From Paenibacillus sp. EZ-K15 (GTDB taxonomy: Bacteria; Bacillota; Bacilli; Paenibacillales; Paenibacillaceae), in the NCBI RefSeq assembly GCF_002573715.1, contig NZ_PDHM01000024.1, positions 1 to 51,323 on the forward strand: a stretch of DNA of 51,323 nt. Direction: 5' to 3'. The notes beneath the pieces were generated by a model. The model was not told the DNA's origin. It was given only the letters and a program-made list of their open reading frames with translations, and did not search any database. Shown piece after piece: positions 24,535 to 32,462 of this stretch; within the stretch, counting starts at the first letter, position 1; the number at the start of each line of letters is the position of its first letter. A program made the position numbers and the translations under genes.

Positions 24535-25254
24535 CTACGGCATATCAATCATCACCACTTCCGAGTTCCCCTCACTTGAGTTCCCTCGGAATGTCAGCTC
24601 ATGACGGCGCTGTATCCTGGCCGCGTCACCCGCTGTAATATCAAACATGCCGTCTTCCGATGATATTTCGACTTGACCGCTAATCACGTACAAATGCATT
24701 CTCCGACCTTCGGCCAGGCTGTACGTCAGTTCTTGTCCTGTCTCCAGTATGGTACTGTACATTACAACATCCAGCGACTCGGGCAAGCTACGCTCCCCGT
24801 GGCCCGGCCCCATAATCGGAAGCACCTGGTTCAATTGCTGTTCTTTTGTAAAATCGCCTTGGTGATGACTGGTCTCAAGGTTCGGCTCCGCAGGTAGAAA
24901 CCACATTTCCAGATAGCGTACGTCCTCGGAAGATGAGTCATTCTTCTCTGCATGGTACACGCCGGAGCCTGTATTCACGACATGAATCGAACCGGGTGTC
25001 AGCTCCATTTCTTTCCCTGTATCATCTTCATACGTTAACGTGCCTTCCAGCACCAAATGGACAATGACCAAGTCATGATGAAACCTTCGATCAAAACCTT
25101 CCATCGGCTTAAGCACATATTCATTATGTGCCAGCAAGCTTCCAAAATGCTCGTTATGTGGGTCTGTATAATCACCAAAGGAAAAGCTGAATTCACTATG
25201 AATCCCGTCTTTATGGGTCGTATGTCGTTCCGCTGCCGTCATGATTTTAATCAT
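24535..25254 (-). CDS. Pirin-family bicupin
   Basis: A 239-residue two-cupin protein. The first cupin includes FHHDLVIVHLVLEGTLTYED (about 58-77) and HVVNTGSGVYHAE (about 91-103), positioned like the metal ligands of pirin; the second cupin (about 165-235) is degenerate. Homologues such as YhhW oxidise quercetin in vitro; natural role unclear. It lies 65 bases downstream of the asparaginase gene with no clear terminator between them, so the two may be co-transcribed. Confidence 0.85.
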   Translation of the reverse strand: MIKIMTAAERHTTHKDGIHSEFSFSFGDYTDPHNEHFGSLLAHNEYVLKPMEGFDRRFHHDLVIVHLVLEGTLTYEDDTGKEMELTPGSIHVVNTGSGVYHAEKNDSSSEDVRYLEMWFLPAEPNLETSHHQGDFTKEQQLNQVLPIMGPGHGERSLPESLDVVMYSTILETGQELTYSLAEGRRMHLYVISGQVEISSEDGMFDITAGDAARIQRRHELTFRGNSSEGNSEVVMIDMP

Positions 25255-25319
25255 GGCCGGTCACCTCCGCCGTTTTTACTAATCAATACCCCGGCGGTTT
25301 CCGGTCTAATCAGTCATGC

Positions 25320-26324
25320 TTACGTATGAGTCAGCCTAAATGCGGTTTCCACCCTGCCTACTTTAAGGCCTTCATCGTTGTATAAGTCCTTGGGATACGC
25401 GGCTTTCAGGCGATCGATGGTTGTTTTGTTGTTATACCCGATTTGCTCCAATATGGACTCCGCTACCCAGCCCCATTCTTCTTCAGAGCCATCTGCAATC
25501 TTGAACGAAATGCCTAGGCGCTCCTTCTTCAGACCCAAGCAGTACACACCTTTAAAGCCTCCCTTGGCCACAATATTATCATCTTCCAAAAGAAGGGTGT
25601 CCACCTTGTGATTTCCCGCCACCATATAGGGAGATGCATGCATGGCCTCCGTAATTCGGATGACCGCCCTTTGTGTTGGCTCATCCTCAATAAGTTCCGG
25701 GGATGCAAGCTTCATATAGGCTGTAGCCAGAGCACGAAGCGGCATGGCAAATACCGGCAGGCCGCAACCATCGGTTCCCAACCGGATATCAGAGGGAGCC
25801 AGTCCGGCCAAATCGGAGATCGTCTGAAGGATCTCCTGCTGCAGCGGATGTTCCGGCTGATCGTATCCCGTCAGCGGATATCCTGCCATCTGGCAATAGG
25901 CCAGCATGCCATAATGCTTGCCGGAGCAATTATGGTACCATTTACTCTTGTCTCTCCGCTCTCGCAGAAGAGCTTCTTTATTTTCCTCATCCAGCGGCCA
26001 GCTGGACGCGCAAACCATGTGAGCTTCGCTAATATTCACCTTGCGGGCAAAGCCTTCCAATACTTTTATGTGAGCCGGCTCCGCCCGATGCGAAGCCGTC
26101 ATGATCGCGATTTCCTTATCCGTCAGTCCATAATGGTCAGCAAGCCCGCCGCGGATGGAGGGGATCGCCTGCATCGGCTTGGCCGAAGAGCGCGTAAATG
26201 CGACATATTCCGGATCTCCCGCGTAAGCCTGAACGCTTCCTTGTTCATTAACAATACATATATGTCCATTGTGGACGCACTCTAATATGTCCGCCCGATA
26301 TTCATTCACTAATACAGTGTCCAT
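25320..26324 (-). CDS. L-asparaginase, Rhizobium etli-type (thermolabile class)
   Basis: A 334-residue member of the asparaginase II family unrelated to E. coli AnsA/AnsB. The family's hallmark strings are present: FTRSSAKPMQ (about 43-52, the Ser-x-x-Lys pair), NCSGKHYGM (about 132-140) and DGCGLP (about 185-190), which contain the Ser, Lys and Cys residues that make up the active and metal sites in the R. etli enzyme. It would hydrolyse asparagine to aspartate and ammonia. GAAGGAG lies upstream of the ATG. Confidence 0.9.
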   Translation of the reverse strand: MDTVLVNEYRADILECVHNGHICIVNEQGSVQAYAGDPEYVAFTRSSAKPMQAIPSIRGGLADHYGLTDKEIAIMTASHRAEPAHIKVLEGFARKVNISEAHMVCASSWPLDEENKEALLRERRDKSKWYHNCSGKHYGMLAYCQMAGYPLTGYDQPEHPLQQEILQTISDLAGLAPSDIRLGTDGCGLPVFAMPLRALATAYMKLASPELIEDEPTQRAVIRITEAMHASPYMVAGNHKVDTLLLEDDNIVAKGGFKGVYCLGLKKERLGISFKIADGSEEEWGWVAESILEQIGYNNKTTIDRLKAAYPKDLYNDEGLKVGRVETAFRLTHT

Positions 26325-26523
26325 GTTGAATAACTCCTTCTATAACCGTCTGTGACCGTATTCCTGCCTTAAAAACCTCTTCATGTGTGGTACCTATATT
26401 CCTCGCTTATTCGAGGATTATTGCAAATCTGTATTCAGTATAGTACAAAAATCTGCAAATAACAGCAGGCTAAATTCCGTAGGGGACGGACACTCCATTT
26501 TATCTCCCGTTTCACGCTGTCCT

Positions 26524-26548
26524 GTTTCACGATGTGCCCTTAGGTTTA
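26524..26548 (+). promoter_or_regulatory. Weak SigB-like promoter candidate before glsB-type gene
   Basis: GTTTCA (26524-26529), 13 bases, GGTTTA (26543-26548). The -35 equals that of the promoter before rsbV, and the -10 differs from it by one base. GTTTCACG also occurs as a direct repeat 17 bases earlier. Only suggestive. Confidence 0.3.
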
Positions 26549-26606
26549 ATTACGAGATAAGCAAGCCCACTCGAAAAACATTGCTCTTTAAAAAGGAGGC
26601 GATCGT

Positions 26607-26864
26607 ATGTGGGGAATCATCATCAGCATCGTAATGGCAATCATCATCGGGATTATCGGGGATGCACTGGTTGGTCATGAAATGCCGGGCGGAATTATCG
26701 GATCCATGATCGCTGGTTTCGTGGGCGCATGGCTCGGACCATGGCTCTTCGGAGCATGGGGGCCTGTCATTGGCGGATTTGCCATTGTGCCCGCTATCAT
26801 CGGTACAGCTATCTTCGTATTCTTGCTCGGTCTTGTTGCCAAGCTATTTAGACGTACAGCCTGA
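26607..26864 (+). CDS. GlsB/YeaQ/YmgE-family stress membrane protein
   Basis: An 85-residue protein with three hydrophobic spans and the repeated GIIGD...GGIIGSMIAGFVGAWLG pattern of the transglycosylase-associated (GlsB/YeaQ) family. These are small inner-membrane proteins induced by general stress in many bacteria; mechanism unknown. AAAGGAGG is eight bases before the ATG. It is the first of two genes with the YtxH-like gene, 47 bases apart. Confidence 0.9.
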   Translation: MWGIIISIVMAIIIGIIGDALVGHEMPGGIIGSMIAGFVGAWLGPWLFGAWGPVIGGFAIVPAIIGTAIFVFLLGLVAKLFRRTA

Positions 26865-26911
26865 TTCTCGTGTCTATATTCTTTTTATATTAACTAAAAG
26901 GAGTGAAAGTT

Positions 26912-27322
26912 ATGAATCACACAGAACAAGAACATCGAGTACAAAGCGGTTCCACATTCTTCAAGGGTGCTTTCATCGGTGCCTTGGTCGGAGCGGCAGC
27001 AGCTCTGTTGTTCGCTCCAAAGCCAGGCCGCGAACTGCGCGGGGATTTGTCCGAGAAACTGAGCATGGTAACGGATAAAACCAAGGAAGTTGCTTATACC
27101 GTAGGCGATAAAGCTTCTGAACTGGCCAAAACCGTGGGCACCAAAGCCTCCGATGTGATGGCCACCGTGAATGAAGGCCGCCAAAACATTATGTCCAGCG
27201 TCAAGGAAGCATCGGCGGACGTGTCCAGCGAGGTTTCTAATGCTTCCAAAGACGTAAAGGATCAAGCGATGGACACTTCTTCCGATGTCAGCCGTGAAAT
27301 AAAATCGACAACGAATGTTTAA
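26912..27322 (+). CDS. YtxH-domain general stress protein
   Basis: A 136-residue protein: a glycine-rich N-terminal membrane helix (FFKGAFIGALVGAAAALLFA, about 18-37) followed by PKPGRELRGDL, the YtxH hallmark, and then a long amphipathic helix with repeated KASE/KASD-type 11-residue-like turns, similar to LEA or apolipoprotein-like stress proteins. YtxH belongs to the SigB regulon in B. subtilis. The frame opens nine bases earlier with GTG, but the ATG at 26912 has AAGGAG with normal spacing. Confidence 0.88.
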   Translation: MNHTEQEHRVQSGSTFFKGAFIGALVGAAAALLFAPKPGRELRGDLSEKLSMVTDKTKEVAYTVGDKASELAKTVGTKASDVMATVNEGRQNIMSSVKEASADVSSEVSNASKDVKDQAMDTSSDVSREIKSTTNV

Positions 27323-27336
27323 TTCGTGAGGTCACG

Positions 27337-27367
27337 AATAGCCAGCTGACACAGCTGGCTATTTTTG
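27337..27367 (+). terminator. Terminator of the glsB-type/ytxH unit
   Basis: AATAGCCAGCTG...CAGCTGGCTATT followed by TTTG; a strong stem 14 bases after the stop. Confidence 0.9.
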
Positions 27368-27377
27368 TGCCAGATCT

Positions 27378-27406
27378 TGACAGTCAGCTTATAAGCATCA
27401 TATGGA
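27378..27406 (+). promoter_or_regulatory. Promoter of the DUF5665 gene
   Basis: TTGACA (27378-27383), 17 bases, TATGGA (27401-27406), immediately after the preceding terminator and about 50 bases before the start codon. Confidence 0.5.
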
Positions 27407-27456
27407 TTGATAATTGAAATGAAACGGCGCATCTGCCTAGAAAGCGGGGATATCTC

Positions 27457-27888
27457 ATGAGTAAAGCGAACCCATATCATAGCGGCTCCAGCTTCTCGAC
27501 CCGGAGCGGCGATCGTTCGACACGACGCGAGGAGCCACGAATGGAATCCGAAACAAGTAAAGAAAGGCGCTCCCGGGAGACGGATGATATCCAGGAGCAT
27601 CCCTTTGAACTGCGGCACGAAGTAAAGAAACTGAACACGCGTCTGGACAAAATTGCCACCACGCTGGAGAAATCCGAAATGAGGGACATGATCGATCATT
27701 ACATGAATCCCAAGAAACGCATCATCGCCAACCTCACAGCCGGACTATCCCGGGGGCTAGGCTTAACGCTTGGCACGGCACTCGTGCTGGGTCTTCTGGG
27801 TTATATTCTCAGCTTCTTTGTCAACGTACCGATGATCGGGGATTTCATCTCGGATTTGCAAGGATATATTGATCAATCCAGATCCTAG
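27457..27888 (+). CDS. DUF5665 membrane-associated protein
   Basis: A 143-residue protein: charged, disordered first 50 residues rich in Ser/Arg/Glu, a helix (HEVKKLNTRLDKIATTLEKS), then RGLGLTLGTALVLGLLGYIL, a glycine-rich membrane span, and an amphipathic end. The region from about residue 70 on matches DUF5665 of Bacillales. Function unknown, but this helix-plus-Gly-rich-membrane layout recurs in small stress proteins. GCGGGGA lies seven bases before the ATG. Confidence 0.75.
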   Translation: MSKANPYHSGSSFSTRSGDRSTRREEPRMESETSKERRSRETDDIQEHPFELRHEVKKLNTRLDKIATTLEKSEMRDMIDHYMNPKKRIIANLTAGLSRGLGLTLGTALVLGLLGYILSFFVNVPMIGDFISDLQGYIDQSRS

Positions 27889-27909
27889 TGTGTCTTTAAC
27901 TCATGAACA

Positions 27910-27945
27910 CGCCCGGTGCCTTTAGAGGTCACCGGGCGTTGTGAT
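27910..27945. terminator. Terminator between DUF5665 gene and corA
   Basis: CGCCCGGTG...CACCGGGCG stem; the plus-strand side continues TTGTGATCATT. Converging genes may share it. Confidence 0.7.
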
Positions 27946-27980
27946 CATTCTTACTGCCATTCATGCATATCCTTCGTACC

Positions 27981-28958
27981 TTAAAGGTTTTTGTTGCTGG
28001 ACTTCACTTGAAGCAGGTCCCCCGTCCATCCCTTCGCACGCATCCAAAGATACATCCCCCCGGTCCACAGCAGGGTGAAGCCGCTGATTGCCGTAAATCC
28101 CCAGAACGTCTTAATGGCGGGCAAATTCTCAAAATTCATACCCCATATGGCTCCAACCACGGTTGCCGGCGTGAGCACGACCGTAAAAATCGTCAGTGTC
28201 TTCATAATTTCATTACCACGGAACGCAGAGATTGCATCGTCTATCGATACCAGCGTATCGATTTCGCGCTCATAATGATGAATCAGCTTTTCCATTCGTT
28301 CCACTCGATGAAGGAGCTGTTGAAACGAGCGGCTGCTATCCAGCTCGCCATGATACCCTTCCTTTGCTGCGGCGATCAGCTCCTGAAAAGGAATAAACAG
28401 ATTACTCCACTCCAACAGCTCAAACCGGGACGACAGTATGCTGTCCATTAAGGACCTTCGGTTGCGTGTACGCATATCGCTTTCAACAAGACGCAGGTTA
28501 TGCTCGAATTGGTCCATTCCCGCATGGTAATAATGCAGAATGGCCCGAGCCAGCACAAACATGCCGTCGACAGGCTTTTGGCATTGATGAAGCATGGAAG
28601 CTCTATCGGACTTAGCCATCACGCTTCGGGTATGCTCATCCAAATTGATGGTGATCAGCACTTGGTGGTCTGTATAAAAATAGAACTGTTCCGACTTGTA
28701 ATGATCGGCATCATCCGTAACCTTATAAAGCATGGTTCCCATAATGACCGGCTCCACCCCATCCTTGAATCGGACGGATAAGTAGTTTCGTTCCTTTAAC
28801 GTCGATGCCAGATCAAACCATTCGGCTGTATAAGGATAGCGCGTCCGAAGTTCACCGATCCAGGAGGATTGCCAGTCATCCGTTCGAACATCGTACCACT
28901 TCCATCCCCCTGCAAAAGTATAAATATCCTGACCTTCCATCCTATCCGGCCCCAGCAT
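27981..28958 (-). CDS. corA: CorA-family divalent cation transporter
   Basis: A 325-residue CorA-like protein: large cytoplasmic alpha/beta domain, long stalk helix and two C-terminal membrane spans. The selectivity motif GMN is intact in IWGMNFENLP after the first span. It would carry Mg2+ (or Co/Ni/Zn) inward. The longer TTG start at 29003 would lie in the T-run of the sigB terminator and lacks a ribosome binding site, so the ATG at 28958 (AAGGA just upstream) is preferred. No clear separate promoter; transcription may come from sigB read-through or from a weak TTGGAA/TATAGA pair at about 28978-29002. Confidence 0.85.
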   Translation of the reverse strand: MLGPDRMEGQDIYTFAGGWKWYDVRTDDWQSSWIGELRTRYPYTAEWFDLASTLKERNYLSVRFKDGVEPVIMGTMLYKVTDDADHYKSEQFYFYTDHQVLITINLDEHTRSVMAKSDRASMLHQCQKPVDGMFVLARAILHYYHAGMDQFEHNLRLVESDMRTRNRRSLMDSILSSRFELLEWSNLFIPFQELIAAAKEGYHGELDSSRSFQQLLHRVERMEKLIHHYEREIDTLVSIDDAISAFRGNEIMKTLTIFTVVLTPATVVGAIWGMNFENLPAIKTFWGFTAISGFTLLWTGGMYLWMRAKGWTGDLLQVKSSNKNL

Positions 28959-29001
28959 GTTTCCTTGCCACTCCCTTCTATAAATACGAATCGCAGGTTC
29001 C

Positions 29002-29040
29002 AAAAAGGCACGCTTTCCTGTAATGGAGGAAGCGTGCCTT
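29002..29040 (-). terminator. Terminator of the sigB operon
   Basis: Minus strand AAGGCACGCTTCC...GGAAAGCGTGCCTT followed by TTTTGG, 38 bases after the sigB stop. Confidence 0.88.
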
Positions 29041-29078
29041 ATGTTGCTATGCGTCTGATTCTACGAGGCTTGTCCATA

Positions 29079-29849
29079 TCAGTAAGAAGAATTGGACATG
29101 ATCTGCTTCAGTTTTTCCGTTGCCCGCTTCTGGATACGCGAGACACTCATTTGCGACACCCCTAACCTCTGAGCGATCGCTCTCTGGGACTGTCCCTCCT
29201 GAAATGCCAGCAATAGCACCTTCTGCTCTTGCTCCTTCAACTGGCTCATCGCCTGCTGAAGATCCATGCGCTTCTCAACGGAATCAAAATCATTTACATC
29301 CGAACTGATTAGCTCTCCAAGCGTCGCTCCGGTTTCTTCCTGAGATAAAGGGGAATCCAATGATACATAATGATAGCATTCACGTCCGGCTAGTACTTCA
29401 ACCGTTTCCTCAACGGAAAGATCCAGGTAGGATGCGATCTCATTCACATCGGGAGATCTCTCCAGCTTTACCATTAATTCATCAATCGCTTGCTGAACCA
29501 AGGCACCCTTCTCCTTGATTCGCCTTGGTACTTGAATGTACCATGATTTATCGCGGAGGAAGTTTTTCATATGTCCGATCATGCTCTTCATGGCATAGGG
29601 CTCAAACGGAATCCCCAGGCTGATGTCATATTGCTGCAGAAGGCGAATTAATGCCATTTGGCCAACCTGATACAAATCCTCATACAGGTCGGGCCGATTT
29701 CGGGCAATCTTGCCTGCCGCCATTTTAACCATCGGTTCATATTTCTTAATCAGCACCGTCGCGATATCGTTATCCTTCGTTTGCTGATATTGTTCAATTA
29801 AATGAACGGCTTCATCTCTGGACTCTTGGGGAGTCGCCTTATCACTCAT
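29079..29849 (-). CDS. sigB: General stress sigma factor SigB
   Basis: A 256-residue group 3 sigma-70 factor with region 2 (YEDLYQVGQMALIRLLQQYD...FEPYAMKSMIGHMKNFLRDK), region 3 (RRIKEKGALVQQAIDELMV) and region 4 (QRAIAQRLGVSQMSVSRIQK). By sequence alone SigF/SigG relatives are possible, but the partners RsbV and RsbW directly upstream and the phosphatase/kinase genes nearby mark it as SigB. Its ATG overlaps the rsbW stop as ATGA, so the sigma factor and its inhibitor are made in coupled amounts. Confidence 0.93.
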   Translation of the reverse strand: MSDKATPQESRDEAVHLIEQYQQTKDNDIATVLIKKYEPMVKMAAGKIARNRPDLYEDLYQVGQMALIRLLQQYDISLGIPFEPYAMKSMIGHMKNFLRDKSWYIQVPRRIKEKGALVQQAIDELMVKLERSPDVNEIASYLDLSVEETVEVLAGRECYHYVSLDSPLSQEETGATLGELISSDVNDFDSVEKRMDLQQAMSQLKEQEQKVLLLAFQEGQSQRAIAQRLGVSQMSVSRIQKRATEKLKQIMSNSSY

Positions 29850-30295
29850 ACCGGTTCCTCGCTTCTTGCGAGCCGCTTTGTCAGCATAACCTCGGTTCCC
29901 TTTCCAGCCTGGTTTGTCACGCTTACCTCATCCATAAGCGCCTCCATCAGGTAGAAGCCTAGTCCTCCGATTTGGACCTCGCTGAGATCTTTATCATGAA
30001 GTGTACGGTTGCCAACCGCTCCCACACTGTCGAAACTCTCCCCTTCGTCTCTGACCGTAATGGATAGCGAATCGCTGGTCACTTGAAATAAAACCTCTAC
30101 CATTCCGCCTTCCTGACTATATGCATACAAGACCGAGTTATTACAGGCCTCCGACACCGCAACCTTCATATCTTCGATCTCTTCATAGGAAAAGCCCATC
30201 TTGGATGCTATTCCATAGAGATTCAGTCTTACAATATCCACGTATTCAGCACTGGCAGGCAAATTAAGCGTTACTCTTTGTACATCTGAATTCAT
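29846..30295 (-). CDS. rsbW: Anti-sigma factor/serine kinase RsbW
   Basis: A 149-residue GHKL-fold kinase. N-box EIEDMKVAVSEACNNSVLYA (about 38-57) and the glycine loop IGGLGFYLMEALMDEV (about 108-123) are present. RsbW holds SigB off the polymerase and, with ATP, phosphorylates RsbV; unphosphorylated RsbV draws it away. It lies 32 bases after rsbV and overlaps sigB by four bases. Confidence 0.94.
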   Translation of the reverse strand: MNSDVQRVTLNLPASAEYVDIVRLNLYGIASKMGFSYEEIEDMKVAVSEACNNSVLYAYSQEGGMVEVLFQVTSDSLSITVRDEGESFDSVGAVGNRTLHDKDLSEVQIGGLGFYLMEALMDEVSVTNQAGKGTEVMLTKRLARSEEPV

Positions 30296-30327
30296 TCTTT
30301 TCGATCCTTTCCTATTGGGAATTCTTC

Positions 30328-30651
30328 TTACGACTGAAAGAACTTCGCAATACCCGTCATATCGAACAGCTTTTGAATTTGCGGCGGAACTTCCTCGACT
30401 GCAAAGCGTGCTTCCATGCCATGTCTGGCTTTCAGTATCGACAGAAGAATACCAATACCCGTGCTATCAATATATGTCATGTCCTTCATGTTGACGATCA
30501 AGTCTACTTCGGAATTGCCGACAAGAGGCTCCATGACTAACCGAAAATCCGGAGCGACGGACAGATCAAGTTCACCGCTCAAAAATACCGTGCATACGCC
30601 CTCGTTCATTTGGGTCTTAGCATTGAACTTATCATTCGTTTTTGTATTCAT
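30328..30651 (-). CDS. rsbV: Anti-anti-sigma factor RsbV
   Basis: A 107-residue STAS-domain protein. The phosphorylation loop is YIDSTGIGILL, with Ser63 the expected RsbW target. When dephosphorylated by a PP2C phosphatase it binds RsbW and frees SigB. The frame runs upstream to 30735, but that part overlaps the promoter; the ATG at 30651 with GGGAGAGAG upstream starts the domain properly. First gene of rsbV-rsbW-sigB. Confidence 0.94.
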   Translation of the reverse strand: MNTKTNDKFNAKTQMNEGVCTVFLSGELDLSVAPDFRLVMEPLVGNSEVDLIVNMKDMTYIDSTGIGILLSILKARHGMEARFAVEEVPPQIQKLFDMTGIAKFFQS

Positions 30652-30687
30652 AGACACTCTCTCCCAATCATTTGTTTTCCCTTTACA

Positions 30688-30713
30688 TAACCCGTTATCT
30701 CGCTTGTTGAAAC
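30688..30713 (-). promoter_or_regulatory. SigB-type promoter of rsbV-rsbW-sigB
   Basis: Minus strand GTTTCA (30708-30713), 14 bases, GGGTTA (30688-30693), against the SigB pattern GTTTAA-N12 to 15-GGGTAT. It sits 37 bases before the rsbV start, where B. subtilis has its autoregulatory SigB promoter. Confidence 0.7.
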
Positions 30714-30762
30714 AGGTTAAGAGGGTTGTAGACACGCCAATATATGGAAACCGATTGCTGCG

Positions 30763-32442
30763 CTAACCGTTGATGATGCGAACAGGGCTTGGGGTGATAT
30801 CCCACCCTTCCGGTTCTACCGGTACATACCGGGATATCAAATGCTTCACACAGCTGATTTTGACCGGCTTGCTGATATATTCATTCATACCCGCGTCGGA
30901 GCAGCGCTTCTGAATCCCGTTCATCACATTAGCCGTCATCGCAACCAGAACGGGAGCCTCAGCCTCCGGTTTCATCTGGCGGATCAGACGCGCTGCTTCC
31001 AGACCATCCATTACCGGCATCTGCAAATCCATGAAGATCATGTCGTAGACTTTAGGACCGGCAACCATCTCAACCGCCTGCCTGCCGTCCTCCGCCATAT
31101 CCGCTTTCATCCCCATCTTTTCAAGCATGCTGTCCATCAGCTTTCGATTAATCGGATGATCGTCCACAATCAGGATGTTTGGTTGCCTCTCTCCATGCAC
31201 ACGATATCTTGCCGAACGCTCCTCTTCCCGGATTCGACGATACTCTTCCTCATGCGTATGAACGCAGATCGTAAATACGAAGGTGGCTCCTTTGCCTTCC
31301 ATGGACTCAACCGCGATCTCTCCGCCCATCATCTGTACGAGCGATTTACAGATCGCAAGCCCAAGTCCTGTTCCACCATAGCGCCTTGTCATCGAGGAAT
31401 CCAATTGAGAGAACGGCTTGAATAACCGATCAAGCTTCTTGGATGAGATACCGATCCCCGTATCCTTCACCGTGAATTCAAGGGTTAACCGGTTCTCTTC
31501 AGCTTGGGCAAGCGAAACAACCAAATACACGCCGCCCTCACTCGTAAACTTCACGGCATTGGATACCAGATTCACCAACACTTGACGAAGGCGTCCCATA
31601 TCACCGAATATGATCGCAGGAATTTGATCCTCGATGTAATACGTAAGCTCCAGGTTCTTCTTGGAGGCTTCTCCGGAGAACAAACCAAACACTTCCTGAA
31701 CGCAGGACTTGAGATCGAACGGATATTCCTCCAGCTCCATTTTGCCTGATTCCATCTTGGAAAAATCCAGAATGTCATTAATGATGTTAACCAAGGCATC
31801 CGCGCTGTTGCGGATAATCGTTGCGTATTCCCGCTGTTCATCCTGGAGGTCGCTGTCCATCAGCAAATCAATCATCCCGATGACGCCATTCATCGGCGTG
31901 CGGATCTCGTGACTCATCATCGCCAGAAATTCCGTTTTGGCTTTGGCGGCAATCTCCGCTTCTTCCTTGGCCAGCACAAGTTCTTGATTAATCTTTTCAA
32001 GCTCCTGGGTCTTCTGGTGCAACTGCATGGACTGAATTTTCAGCCTGTTATTGGTCCGGTACATATCGACAAAACCCTCGATCTTGGACTTCAAAATTTG
32101 AGGAATAAAGGGTTTAACCATATAGTCGATTGCCCCCGCAGAGTATCCTGCAAAAAGATGCTCCGCGTCCTTGCTGTTCGCAGAAATGAATATAATCGGA
32201 ATATCCTTTGTCTTGTCTCTCGCCTTGATCAGCCTTGCTGTTTCGATACCGTCCATGCCGGGCATTTGTACATCGAGAACAATCACGGCAAAATCATACT
32301 TCAAGAGATATCGCAAAGCCTCTTCCCCCGAAGTAGCTTTAATGAGCGTGTATTGTTCGCTGTCCAGAACAGCTTCGAGTGCAAGTAAGTTTTCAGGGCG
32401 GTCATCTACCAACAGAATATGAATCGGTTCGTGAAACCCCAT
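30763..32442 (-). CDS. Cytoplasmic hybrid kinase, REC-HisKA-HATPase-REC
   Basis: A 559-residue protein with no membrane span and no input domain other than a receiver: REC1 (about 7-120, Asp57), short coiled coil (135-168), HisKA with His178 in MMSHEIRTPMNG, HATPase with NAVKF, DTGIGIS and GGTGLGLA, and REC2 (about 423-540, Asp472). Both receivers keep their acidic pocket and lysine. It could relay phosphate from the upstream kinase (via REC1) to a further target. Lies 20 bases downstream of the CheR-type gene, so in the same transcript, but just before the SigB-type promoter of rsbV. Confidence 0.9.
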   Translation of the reverse strand: MGFHEPIHILLVDDRPENLLALEAVLDSEQYTLIKATSGEEALRYLLKYDFAVIVLDVQMPGMDGIETARLIKARDKTKDIPIIFISANSKDAEHLFAGYSAGAIDYMVKPFIPQILKSKIEGFVDMYRTNNRLKIQSMQLHQKTQELEKINQELVLAKEEAEIAAKAKTEFLAMMSHEIRTPMNGVIGMIDLLMDSDLQDEQREYATIIRNSADALVNIINDILDFSKMESGKMELEEYPFDLKSCVQEVFGLFSGEASKKNLELTYYIEDQIPAIIFGDMGRLRQVLVNLVSNAVKFTSEGGVYLVVSLAQAEENRLTLEFTVKDTGIGISSKKLDRLFKPFSQLDSSMTRRYGGTGLGLAICKSLVQMMGGEIAVESMEGKGATFVFTICVHTHEEEYRRIREEERSARYRVHGERQPNILIVDDHPINRKLMDSMLEKMGMKADMAEDGRQAVEMVAGPKVYDMIFMDLQMPVMDGLEAARLIRQMKPEAEAPVLVAMTANVMNGIQKRCSDAGMNEYISKPVKISCVKHLISRYVPVEPEGWDITPSPVRIING

Positions 32443-32462
32443 GAGATCCTCCTACAAAACTT

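Noticed and set aside
25608..26285. A 225-residue plus-strand frame opposite the asparaginase gene
   Set aside because: Antisense shadow of a complete, recognisable enzyme gene; no ribosome binding site.
28959..29003. TTG start or magnesium-sensing leader for corA
   Set aside because: The TTG lies in the T-run of the sigB terminator, and only about 44 bases separate that terminator from the chosen ATG, too short for a Mg riboswitch.
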